From Macrophomina tecta (lineage: Eukaryota > Ascomycota > Dothideomycetes > Botryosphaeriales > Botryosphaeriaceae): a DNA stretch of 64,000 nucleotides. The notes beneath the pieces are model-generated. The model did not search any database. It was not told the DNA's origin and saw nothing but the letters and a program-made list of their open reading frames with translations. A program made the position numbers and the translations under genes. The stretch spans positions 124,001 to 188,000 of the forward strand of contig JAKSGN010000027.1 of the NCBI GenBank assembly GCA_024180945.1. The letters are read 5' to 3'. Positions 39,512-49,880 of the stretch are shown one piece after another (positions within the stretch are counted from its first letter, which is position 1; the number at the start of each line of letters is the position of its first letter).

Positions 39512-40082
39512 TTAGTATTCTTTTTATATACTTCTAGTTCTTTCTCTATTTAGTCTCTAAGGTAGGGCTTAAACTACTATACTATAATATTATAAAGATA
39601 GATAGTAGCGAATATTATCTTTTTATTATTAGTAAGAAAGTCCCTAGAGTTAAAAAAGAAGTATAAATTACGTTATAAGAAAAAGATCTAGAGCTTCTTT
39701 TAATTATTATAAAATAGATCTAGCTTAGCTATCTTTATACTTCTATTAGAAGATTAAGTCATTATTAATACTAGAGTATAAACGGGTACTAGAATAGGGG
39801 TTATTAAAATAGCTTAGTTATAAAGTTTATCTATTTATTAATAGAGCTAGTTATTCTTATTAGTCTACTTCTAGAGTTATTTATATAGTTTACTAATCTA
39901 GCCTTATATATCTTAAATAACCTAAAAGAAATTAGCTATAGTTAGCTATAGAAAATTATTATTATTTATATTAATATTATTTATTATATTACTTAGTTAG
40001 CGTTAAGTATTAGATAATACTATTTTATTATTAAGTATTTCTTTTCTCGAAACTATCTTCTCTTATAAGAATAGTAGTTAAA
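39512..40082 (-). pseudogene. 5' leader and gag start of element D
   Basis: Continuation of element D to the right of nested element B. It contains the N-terminal gag remnant (about 39520-39990) and the leader next to the 5' LTR. In element orientation the leader starts CTTTAACTACTATTCTTATAAG, and CTATTCTTATAAGAATAG within it is a palindrome. Confidence 0.75.
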
Positions 40083-40863
40083 GTATAATAGCAGCCTCTT
40101 CTACTAGACTTTAGAATCACCTAGTAGAGTTAAATAGCTAAGGGGTTTATCTTAAGAGATAAGAGAAGGGTAAAGAATTAAAATAATAGTAGTAATTATA
40201 TAATATATTAGTACGCGGTACGTGTTAGGCTTATTATCTCTAATAGAATTATATTAGAACTTTAAGTTAATTATAAAGATTAAAATACTATCTAAGAAGT
40301 ATATTTATATACTATAGAAAAGTTATAGTAATCTAGATTAATATAGCTAGATTAAAGTAGCTAGATTAAAGATATTAAATTATTAATCTTAGATTAGATT
40401 AATCTAGGTAGGCCCTATAGATTCTACGTAACTTAGGTACTAAAGCCCGTTTCCTAGAATCTAACTTCTATATTAGTTAAGAAAGTATTATACCGCTAGA
40501 CTATTATCTTTTAAATTATATAAGTTATTTAACTTTCTTTTATTTATTTCTCTTAGTCTAAAGTAAATTTTTAGAATTTATAATTCTTTTCTTAAAAATA
40601 TTTTTTCTCTATAAGAGTTCGATCTAGTTAGTATTTCTATAATCTTACTATATTATATAGGCGTTATTTTTATATAGGCTTTCGCTACTATCTTATTTAG
40701 GCCTATACGTACTATTCTTTCTTAAGGCTATTTTTTCCGTATAAGCGCGCTAGTATTACGGCTTTACTATTTTTATAGATTTTTAGCCTTTATAGTATCT
40801 TTTTTTATATAGGCTTTCTATTCGTAGGGTTATAAGGCTTTTATTTCTCTAGGATTTATAATA
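40083..40863 (-). repeat. 5' LTR of element D
   Basis: 781 bp, same family as the LTRs of element A, inverted. It is joined at 40864 without a target duplication to a plus-strand family 1 fragment. Confidence 0.88.
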
Positions 40864-43106
40864 CTACTATTTATATAGTTCGTATATAATAGCTTAAAAG
40901 CGTTAGCTATATAAGAATTCCCGTTCTACGCTAATTATAATTTATAAGCCTATAGCTTATAAAGAGCTAATACTAAGTAAATCTCTAGCCTAAAAAAAAA
41001 TCTTTAAAGTAGACTAGCTAAAGATACTCTATAAGTAACTATACTTAGACCTTAAATTTATAGCCCTATAAATAGATAAATATTATAATAGATAGTACTA
41101 GAAAGCACTAAAGCTAAAAAAAAGAAATAAAATTTATCTTTTTAGAAAAAATATTAAGATAAAATAGCTAAATAATAAATTAGACTTTAAAAAAATTAAA
41201 CTATTTAAAATTAAAGAATAGATTAGAAAGGTTAATTTCTATCTTAGACTATTTAATACTATATAGATATACTCTATATTTTACGTCTTACTTCTTAAAC
41301 CGGTACTAGAAAACGCTATACTAGTACGCTAAATAAAAGAAATACTACTAAAAAATCTAAATACCAATGAAAATATAGACTAGAATATAGAATAAGTCCT
41401 AGATAGTAGCTATATTAATAGCTAGTTTAAATATCTTCTTAAATAAAAAGAAGACTAGAATAATATCTAAAAGCTATTAGAACTATATAACTATTAAGAA
41501 CTTATTAATAAATTCTATTATTAAAACCTAGATCGACTAATACCGCCGACTCGTCATACACAAAGAACCTAAAATTAAAATTAATAAATAAGAATAACCA
41601 CGCTTAATTAACTAGCCCGGAATTCTTAGATAGCGTAGAATCTAAACTAATACTAGAAGATCTAATACACTAGAATAACTCTATAGCGTTATTAGCTAAG
41701 GTATTACTATATAAACGCTTTAATAATCGCTTCTTCTTAGTATTTTTTAGGTTAACGAGCTCTCTAGCCTCGCGAGCTAATTTAAGGCGATTTAGCTTTT
41801 TAAGCTTCTTTACTATCTAAACTTTCTAGGAAATTATTAGATTAGTTTAGTAATATAATAGTTTCCGTTACTTTTTTATATAGTCTAGACGAGCTATAGA
41901 AGTATATAACTCTTAACGCGCCTTTTATTTATCCTACTCTACCTTTGATAAAGCCTAACGAATACGGAAAACTAAAAGAAATAATTAAATAAAAGATAGA
42001 CTAAAAAAGAAAAATATATAATTAGAATTATTTAAACTATTAGTATTATAAGTAGATTTTTTCTAGCGAGTATACTTTTTATAATAGGTGTAAACCCTGT
42101 CTATCTTATAAAATATATAAGAAGAATCTAACTTATCTTTACTAGTATTAGTAAGAAGATAAGAAGAATAAAAAAAAGATATTATAAAATCGCCTTAATT
42201 AATCTTATTACCTAGAACTAAATATTTAGTATACTAGATAGAACGCTTACACTTTTAAGATTTAAATAATATAGTAGAAAACTTATAGAAAAAAAAAGAA
42301 GAAGAAAAGAATCTAAAAATATAAAGTCTATAAATAAATCTTCGGGCTAAAGATTCTTAAGGGGGAAAATAGTATTATAAACCCTAGAAGATAAGGGCTT
42401 TATAATCCTATAAGTAGAAAGCCTATATAGAAAAAAAATACTATAGAAACTAAGAATTCTTATAAATAATAAAGCTATATAGCTAAAACACCTATACGGG
42501 AAAACTAGCCTTAAGAGAAGACGGCGCGTATAACCCTAAGCTAGATAGTAATAAAAGCCCGTATAGAAATAATACCCGCGTAGTATAGTAACTACCTAAA
42601 AGAATAGTAGAACCGAGTTCCCGTAAAAAAAAGATACCTATAGAAAAAAAGTATAGATCTAGAAAACTAACTTTAGATATAAGAAATAAATAATAGAATA
42701 TTAAATATACTATCCGCTTACTAGGGTAGAAGTTAGGTTTTAAAAAATAGGCCTTAGCGCCTAAGTTATATAAAGACCTACTAAAGTTTACTCTAAATCT
42801 ATATAGATCTAAGGCTTATAGATCTAAGCTCTAAAGATTTAATATATATAAATCTAGATTATTATAGCTTTTCTATAGTATATAAATATACTTATTAGAT
42901 AGTACTTAAATCTTTATAGTTAACTTAAAATTTTAATATAACCCTATTAGAGATAATAAGCCTAACGCGTATTACGTACTAATATATTATATAATTATTA
43001 TTATTATTCTAATTCTTTACTCTTCTCTTATTCTTTAAAGTAAACCCTTTAGCTATCTAATTCTACTAGGCAATTCTAAAGCCTAGTAGAAGAGACCACC
43101 ATTATA
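40864..43106 (+). mobile_element. Truncated family 1 Gypsy, 3' end only (element E)
   Basis: Homologous to element A from about position 7832 onward. It has the integrase C-terminus (40880-41300), chromodomain (about 41400-41520), antisense ORF region (about 41600-42350, minus strand), polypurine tract (TTAAGGGGGAAAATAG, about 42357-42372) and 3' LTR (42373-43106). The antisense ORF keeps its C-terminal part, but its upstream part differs strongly from that of A and D. Together with the LTR difference this marks a subfamily. The 5' two thirds are missing, starting exactly where element D ends. Confidence 0.82.
42373..43106 (+). repeat. 3' LTR of element E (family 1 subtype)
   Basis: 734 bp. 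Starts TATTATAAACCC and ends CCACCATTATA. The outer parts match the LTRs of A and D; the central part differs, being closer to the solo LTR at 15797-16591. Confidence 0.8.
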
Positions 43107-43460
43107 TATATATAGTTAGCTAGAACTTAAATAAAGATCTATTTATCTATAAATATAGATTTTAATCTTAATTTAATTAAAAGCGGGGTAGAAATATATT
43201 TTTATTAGTCCGCGGACTTCTAGATTATTATATTTATAATAAATATTAATAATTAAATTCTAAGTTTATAGTTTAGCTCTAAGAGGCTAATTTAAATATT
43301 TTATTTAGTCTTAGATATCTCTTTAGATAGTCTAGATATACTACTTAATAACTCTTAAATAAATAATACTAGTACTAGTATTTCTTAGTAAAAGTTACTT
43401 AGAAACTATACTAGTTTCTTATTTAAAAACCTTATTATGTTCTAAGGGATTAACCTCTAG
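43107..43460 (+). repeat. Permuted copy of the repeat seen at 520-1205
   Basis: 43115-43318 matches about 1000-1205, and 43317-43460 matches about 520-660, so the two blocks are in reversed order compared with the left end of the window. This suggests a junction between the end of one unit and the start of the next, or a rearranged element. Confidence 0.65.
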
Positions 43461-44139
43461 GTAGATATAGAGTACTTAGAGAGTAAGCCTAGCTTAGGCC
43501 CTCGGGCTTACCTACTAGGCTAGGTACGGCCTAGTATAGGCCCTATTTCTTAGTTTTTCTAGTTTTCCGGCTATAAAGTCCATGGATTTAGCCTAACCTA
43601 AAAAGACTAGGCTATAGACTTTTAGAAAAGACTATTTTAAATAATTTAGCTTATTAGAATTCTTAGTTAAAGGTCTTATTTCTTAGAAATCTTAGAATAG
43701 AGTATTATTTATAATAATTAATTCTTTAGTTATATATATAAAATAGGCTAATAGATTAACTAATTACTTAGAAATATAGTAATAGTAGTAGCTATAGCTT
43801 ACTTATATATAGCTATACTTTAATAGATATAGTTAGCTATTATTAGCTATTATTATACTATAGTATATATTTTTAGTTAGCTAATAATAATTAAAATTAT
43901 ATACTACTAGTAGTACTATATACTTAAGCTACTTTAAATATCGACTAGATATCTTAGAATAATTAAAAAATAGTTATAAATAATATTTTAGATAGTAAAA
44001 AATATTAAATATATATCTAGACTTATAACTATTAGAGTTAGTAGTAATACTATTAATTAAAAATAAATTATATAAGATATAAAAGAAATATTTAAAAAAG
44101 TTCTTTTATTAGTTCTCTTTTATAACTAGGCTAAAGTTT
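43461..44139. other. Unassigned AT-rich stretch
   Basis: No coding signal. A patch at 43480-43640 is much richer in GC (gcctagcttaggccctcgg), as if from a younger or less mutated fragment. The rest is simple TA-rich DNA. Confidence 0.3.
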
Positions 44140-44413
44140 ATTATATATATATATATAATATTCTAATACTAAATTATAGATATTTTTTTATATATATATA
44201 TATAAACTATACTCTTTAGATAGCTTTAATCTTTATAGTAACTTTAATAATAGAATTTAGACTCTATTAATAATATAGTCTTTATATAGTATTTAGTTTT
44301 ATTATATATTTAATTTACTTTTATTTTCTTTTTATATTTATTTAAAAATTTTTTTAATAGATTTCTTTCTCTTTAGTATTTAAATTTTTAGAGGTAAAGA
44401 TCTATTTATTATA
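44140..44413 (+). repeat. RIP-mutated LTR 3' half, family 3
   Basis: Follows the second half of the LTR at 61991-62527 (for example the 'actctttagatagcttt' block and the end ...ggtaaagatctatttattata) with extensive C-to-T and G-to-A changes. The first half of the LTR is not recognisable to the left. Confidence 0.7.
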
Positions 44414-45490
44414 CTTTAACTATTATTCTTATAAGAAAAAAATAACTTTAAAATTAAATCTTATTAAATTAAGTATTACCCTATCTAATATATTTAGAAA
44501 AAGTATATAATAGCACTAATATCTTAGATAAAGATTAATCTAGTAGAAAATTAAGCTTAAAATATCTAAAAACTAATTTAGCCTATATAGTAAATAAAAT
44601 CTACTAGAGCTAAGCTTCTATATCTTATTAAAAAGCTAAAGGCTTAGAATACTTAACTAATTAAATATATAATAAAATAAAATACTACGAAGGTTAAAGT
44701 AGTAGTATCTAAAAAATTTAATAGAAATAAAAAAAAGTTTTAATTTTTTTTATATTAAATATAATACTACCTCTAGTTTAACTAAATATAGTTTAATAAT
44801 AATACTAAAATAATACTCTTTATATTAATCTATCTTAGATAAATAGAACTATATCTTTATAATTATTTAGCTAATAAATACTCTTTTAAAAAAAGATAAA
44901 AAAAGACTAAAAAAATCTTTAATATATATAAAAGTTTTTTTAATAATCTAAAAGCTGTTTTTAATAATTAAAATAAAGTTTATAAAGTCTCTAATAATAT
45001 TATAATTATTAAATAAATAGAGTCTATAGCTATTTATATAACTAAATTTTAATAGCTAGTAGCTTATCTTAAATAATTAAATAAGACTTTTTATAATCTC
45101 TTTTATAAAACTCTTAAAAAGTTAAGATAAATCTAATTATTTATAAATATTTATTTATTTTTTAATTAATAGTTAATCTTATATTCTAAATTAATAATTA
45201 TATATATAAATAAAAAATAGATTTTTAATAAGCTAATATCTTAAAGCCTTATTATAAAAAAATAATTCTTAAAAATAAAGATACTATAGCCCTTAATATA
45301 ACTTATTAATAGAATTTTAAAAAGAGTAATAATAATAGTTAAAATAATAATAAAAAGTCTATAGAATCTAATTTAAACTAATTAAATAAGTAGAAATAAT
45401 ACTATAAAAATTAACTTTATATTATTTATAATAGTAATAAGTACTTCTTTTTTAAGTACCTATAGAATCTTTATTATAAGAGATATATAT
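44414..45490 (+). pseudogene. Gypsy leader and gag remnant (element F)
   Basis: Begins with CTTTAACTATTATTCTTATAAG, the same post-LTR motif as other Gypsy elements here. It then reads as a typical Gypsy gag capsid: hydrophobic helices and the pattern Y-I-T-K-F-Q-Q-L-V-A-Y-L near 45030-45075, with TAG/TAA at Gln positions. It stops abruptly near 45490 where GC content jumps, so protease and pol are absent. It is probably an LTR-gag piece left at the edge of the gene island. Confidence 0.62.
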
Positions 45491-45883
45491 CCTAGGTAGG
45501 CCCCCTAGATAGCTAAATACCGCCTAGCAGCCGGCCCGTCCTATGGCCCTAGGGAGGCGCTAAGGTAGCTCTCTACGTGGCGAAGAAGCCGCCCGCCGGA
45601 CGTTAAATAATATTAGATTAAATTAAATCAAATTAAATTAGGCTTCCGCATCTCTTTCCTATAATCGTCGTATCCTTTCTGTGGAGGCTGCGCCTCCACA
45701 GAAAGGTTAGGAAGGAGAGGGAGAGTTGGGTTTTACACGCTTAGAAATGGCAGATTACGCGAACAAGGGCCTCAATTTCAACAAAGAGCAGCCTAAACCA
45801 GAGGCGGATTTCCTAACAACTATATAGAGACAACATAAAGCCGAAGCATGGATAGCAGCTTATCTCCTACTGTTATCCTCCAC
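45491..45883. other. Border between repeats and gene island
   Basis: GC-rich stretch, low in RIP signal, with no convincing gene. It contains the perfect hairpin at 45674-45706 and the 3' flank of the lactate dehydrogenase gene. Confidence 0.4.
45674..45706. repeat. Perfect 15-bp stem hairpin
   Basis: Arms CCTTTCTGTGGAGGC (45674-45688) and GCCTCCACAGAAAGG (45692-45706) are separated by TGC. There is no T tract of a bacterial terminator, and this is eukaryotic DNA. Two abutting transposon ends (a MITE remnant or excision scar) are possible. Confidence 0.8.
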
Positions 45884-46946
45884 CTATCTGATCTCACAAT
45901 CATACTCTGCAATCACATTTTTTATACGTCTTGCCGACTCTTCCACCGACGCCCTCTCCTGTCCGTTCAGTGCCGTATCCACAGTAGATATTACCCCACC
46001 CCTACCAACGATCGACGGCAAGCTCAGACAGCATCCTAGCCGCCCGTTCCAATGGCTTAAAGGATAGACCTGGCGTTGGTCGAAAACGATGGATTCGCAG
46101 ATAGACGACGTAACTGCCGCAACGCCATACGAAGTGAAGCCTTTTGCTTTAGTGATCTCGTACGCCTTCTGCCTCGTCGCATTGGCGACCTCTGCACGCT
46201 CTGGTTCGGATAAGGGCAAAACAGACAATAATGGGGCCCCCGAGATATTGGCGGAGGACCAAGCAACCTAAATGCTAGTCTCAACTAGGGCTTGAAATGG
46301 TTTAACCGGTCTCTAAATACACTTACACATTGGGAGTCCCCATGTTCGCCAATCACATGTGCGTTAATGGCTGTATCCGCAACCTATGCGTATGATGGAT
46401 CGGCAAAGTTAGAGAATAGAATAACGCCAAAGCCTTGAAAAAAAGGAATCAATAAGTACCTACCTGGAGCTTCCGCGCTAATATACCCCTTAACCTCGTA
46501 GAGTCTAACAGCGTCCCGCTCCCAAGGACCTGCTCCCTGGGTAGCCCGCTCAGCTTTTGTGCAAAATAAGTAAGGACGTCTACCGGATTCGCCACAACAA
46601 GCAGTACGGTATCCTCTCTAATTGGCTTCATGCCATCCAGAACGCTCCTAAGCACAGATAGGTTCCTGTCAATCAAATCGAGCCGTGTTTCACCAGGCCG
46701 TGTTTTGGCACCCGCTGTGATGATGGCAATGTCCGATCGCCCGGCTTCGCTATGAGTGCCGGATATGATGCGCACATTAGAAAGGTAGGTCGCGTCCGAT
46801 AGATCTTGAACTTGTGCTCTACAGAGAGTCTGGTCGATGTCCACGAGGATGATATCCGCTACGATGCGTCGGAGGAGAAGAGATTGTGCGATTGCGGAAC
46901 CGACAGAGCCAGCGCCAATGATAGATATTTTGCCGCTAGGATGCAT
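45884..46946 (-). CDS. L-lactate dehydrogenase (NAD-dependent), three exons, intact
   Basis: Predicted exons on the minus strand: 46464-46946, 46327-46383, 45884-46267. Introns are 80 and 59 nt with GT...AG ends, and intron 1 has a CTAAC branch site. The product is 307 aa, slightly short of typical LDH. It should interconvert pyruvate and L-lactate with NADH in the cytosol. Visible features are the Rossmann motif GAGSVG (11-16), NAD-binding Asp36, Arg88 of GETRLDL (classical Arg109), NPVD (120-123), Asp148/Arg151 in LLDSTRLR (classical 168/171) and catalytic His175 in GEHGDS. The residue aligned with the specificity position Gln102 is Thr82; malate dehydrogenases have Arg there. There are no premature stops, in sharp contrast to the repeats around it. 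It diverges from the aquaporin gene. A related 2-hydroxyacid specificity is possible. Confidence 0.93.
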
Positions 46947-48417
46947 TGGGCAGAGAAATTAAGTAGAATAATAGGAGGTTAAGAGTAGGATAATCCGGCT
47001 CCTACGATAGTTCGTAAGACATCTTATAACTTGCTATACGATATGCGCTTCGTTACAAAAGTTCTACGGGCTGGTCTTGGTTTTTAGGTTCTAGTGGTGG
47101 CTAATTAGGCGCATATCGATGTGTCGCGTTTAGATTGGTCTAATCTCTAAATGCTTTACGTCATCGCTTTCGGGCTTAACTATGGCCTCATTATGACGAT
47201 TATTAGTGATTATTGACTGCATAGCTCTTAGTGCACGGATTAAGAGTAGCATATGAAAGGCTGTAAAAGATATTATTCGCTAGGAACCAAGGGATAAGTT
47301 CCGTACCAATAGATCGCTCTTAGTAAACTTTAGGGCTAAATTTAAAAGGAACTCGCTGATCTTTCTAACACAAACAGAGACCTGAGTTACATAGGCGATC
47401 CGGTAAGCACTTGTTACTTAGAGGGAGCTACCCTTAACCCTTAGTACAAACGCTTCGGAAGTAAATAGCAAAATCTTATAACCTGTAAAGACTTTGCTGC
47501 GAATGTTATAAGCAGGCTAGGCTAGGCAAGGCCAGTTAACATATAATCTAAGCTATAGACAAGGCGCCAATCAGTCTACCTTAAGCCTAGCCTGACTACT
47601 GTCACGATCAATGCAGAACACGTGTGAAAGGGCAGAGCCGAAGAGCGGTCGATAAAGATACTTAATGGAGAACAACAAGCGTAAGGAAAGAAAAAAAAGA
47701 GAAGAAGAAAGCTAAAGATATATCCCGTGTGTTCTACCTCGCCAACCCCCTATTTTTGTTGTTACTATTTCTTGCCTAGGGTGTTCTTACCATCACGTGC
47801 TGGGTTATCTGTTCTGCGCATATGTTAGGTAGGATCCTGACGGCTACGGTACTAGATTTAAGAGCTGAAGCTAAGACTTTAGAATTTTAGGGCCGAAAGA
47901 GGCTTAGTATATAACTTTAGATACGAGGCTGCTTAGTGTTTTAAAGCCTTAGGTCTGTTAAAACGCATTTAAAGTGCATGTATTATAATTATGTCGACTA
48001 TGCCCGAAGGTCTATTATGGCAGATGCACTATTTTCGAAAGTCCGCAAGCCTATAGAGCTAGGGGACACAGGTAAGAACTATATATATACGTAACACCTT
48101 GCCAAGACATAAAGAAACAACGCCATTTACGTACAAGATATGCCCTACGAATGACAGCATCCCAACGGCATAAGCATATTTGGCTTATATTGTCCTTAAA
48201 TTTATAGAGTTGCTTGAAGCGCACAACAGAACCCCTACTAGCTGGTAAGAGAAAATTTACTCCCATCTACCTCGGTAAGATCGGCGATGCAGCAGCATTA
48301 AAGCGGGGCTTTCCTCCCATTATCTTAGCGTAGTTCTCTTTATCATTTCGAGTTCTAGTTTTGTTGTTGCTCTAATTTATCGAAGCCGTTAGTCTTAAGA
48401 ACTGCGACATACGAAAG
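46947..48417. promoter_or_regulatory. Shared 1.47-kb divergent intergenic region (LDH / aquaporin)
   Basis: Lies between the two start codons and must hold both promoters. No convincing gene is seen in it. Composition is intermediate, with some TA-rich patches (47240-47600), perhaps mild RIP leakage or old repeat DNA. A purine-rich stretch (gaaagaaaaaaaagagaag) lies near 47677-47710. No specific factor site can be named from sequence alone. Confidence 0.5.
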
Positions 48418-49610
48418 ATGAACGAGCACCTTGAGCAGCTGCAGACGCTCGAAGTTGGAGCTACAAACGCCGTACGAAAACGGCACACTCACCACGTCGT
48501 TGAAAGGAAGCCAGTTTCGCAACGTAAGCTCAACTTCGAGCACCACCGACCGAGATGGCTAAGGGAGATGGCTGCCGAAGCTACAGGCGTGTTTCTTTAC
48601 GGTCAGCTAGTAGCTTTGCTAAGCCCCCAAAGTAGCAAACTTACTGGATCCTTCTAGTATACCCGGGTATTGCTGCGACGGCAACGCTATTCCTAAACGA
48701 TACACAACCAGCCTTTGGCTCTCTTCTTCAAGTCGGCTTTGCCTATGCGATGGGCATTGCCTTCGCGATCATAACCTGCGCTTCCACATCTGGTGGACAC
48801 TTTAACCCCGTAAGCGTACTCCCGAGCATCCCCTACCTTTCAGTTTTTGGCTCGTTAATATCGGTAAGGCCATAACCGTTTGCTTCGCCATCTGGCACGA
48901 TTTCCCATGGGAAAAGGTCCCTATTTACATATTCAGTCAAATCTTTGGGGCCTTCATGGCGGGGCTTATGCTTATGGGCCAGTACCATGAGCAAATTTCC
49001 ACTTTCAACACCGTCTCTCTCGCGAAAACTGGCTCTTCCGTGTACAACGGCGGGCCGGCCAGCATCTTGTGTACCTTTCCCGGAGAGGCGCAGAATAACC
49101 TTGGATATCTATTCTTAATTGAGTTTTTTGTTGATAGCTATATTGTTAGTACCTTTCTTCCGGTTTTAATTATAAAGAGACCTCGAATACAGATGACTAA
49201 CGTGCTTTGCGACAGGGCATTATAGTGTGGGCCTCTCTCGACCCTGCAAACCCCTTTATCGGGCCTTCCAGCGCACCGTTCGTAATAGGTTTCGCCTATG
49301 TAAGTCCCATCTATCATCATTTTTCCCTCTCTCCCAGCATTAACTAACGTCTCGTTCATAGGCCACGATGATCTGGGGTTTCGCCAGCATATCGATTAGC
49401 ACTAACCTTGCGCGAGACTTGGGAACGCGTATTGTCGCGGCCATCTTCTTTGGGGCCGAGGCATTCAGCTATAAGTCATATTCCTGGGTCGCAATCCTGG
49501 TAAACGTACCAGCGACAGTTTTTGCAACGGCGTACTATGAGCTGGTAATGCGGCAGCGTGTCAAACAACGCTCCCGAAACCAAACGCAAGCGCCACTTCT
49601 CCCGATATAA
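48418..49610 (+). CDS. Aquaporin / MIP-family channel, five exons, intact
   Basis: Predicted exons: 48418-48601, 48658-48809, 48869-49144, 49216-49299, 49362-49610. Introns are 56, 59, 71 and 62 nt with GT...AG ends; the last has a CTAAC branch site. They join to 945 nt, 314 aa, in one frame. The protein is a membrane channel for water and/or small neutral solutes. An N-terminal cytosolic segment of about 45 aa precedes six hydrophobic segments. The first pore motif is HFNPA (109-113), split by intron 2. The second is N-L-A (247-249) followed by the conserved pore Arg250 and D-L-G, so the canonical NPA is altered, as in some fungal aquaporins. The C-terminus is short and basic (RQRVKQRSRN). 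There are no premature stops. It diverges from the lactate dehydrogenase gene; passage of undissociated lactic acid is my speculation. Confidence 0.9.
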
Positions 49611-49880
49611 TCTTACGTAGGGTTACGCATAATATCAAAATCTTAGAACCAGTGGTAGCTAGTTATGAAGCAAAAAAATACATATTTTCCTCGTAAACGA
49701 TTGACTACCTAGTAGAAACATACGGCTTTCTTTTAGGTGATATGAGTGTTAATGTTTATAAAAGCATTTCTTTTAAAAAATTAAAAAAATAAAAAAAAAG
49801 AAAAGAAAGAGAAAACCAAGCGCTAACTCATTTATAAACCCCTTAAATAGATTTCATAGTTTTCTCCTTAACTAGGTGTA

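Larger units (their letters stand above)
25176..40863 (-). mobile_element. Ty3/Gypsy chromovirus, family 1, second copy (element D), with nested element B
   Basis: Same family as element A but on the minus strand. Its LTRs are 25176-25955 (780 bp) and 40083-40863 (781 bp). Subtracting nested element B and one CTTTT copy leaves about 8.34 kb, close to the 8.31 kb of element A. The polypurine tract complement (ctatttcttctcttaag) starts at 25956. Pol motifs on the minus strand include Y-L-D-N-I-L-I-Y (about 29190-29215). The flanks GTTAT (25171-25175) and CTACT (40864-40868) do not match, so one side was rearranged after insertion. The right flank is directly a truncated family 1 copy in the opposite orientation. 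Confidence 0.88.

Noticed and set aside
44100..44210. TA dinucleotide runs as a possible microsatellite array or origin
   Set aside because: Short TATATA runs are expected from RIP of LTR sequence; there is no organised array.
1..45480. CRISPR array, rRNA or tRNA genes
   Set aside because: No regularly spaced repeats or RNA gene signatures seen; repeats are transposon LTRs in a eukaryotic genome.
45848..46284. Several ORFs on both strands (45848-46039, 46057-46284, 46089-46271)
   Set aside because: They overlap exon 3 of the lactate dehydrogenase gene in other frames, and the exon frame explains the sequence better.
46464..46946. Calling the dehydrogenase a malate dehydrogenase
   Set aside because: The residue at the specificity position is not Arg, and the G-E-T-R-L-D-L and G-E-H-G-D-S contexts fit the LDH branch better.
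48051..48266. 71-codon minus-strand ORF in the LDH-aquaporin intergenic region
   Set aside because: No domain, unremarkable composition, and it lies in the shared promoter region; most likely chance.
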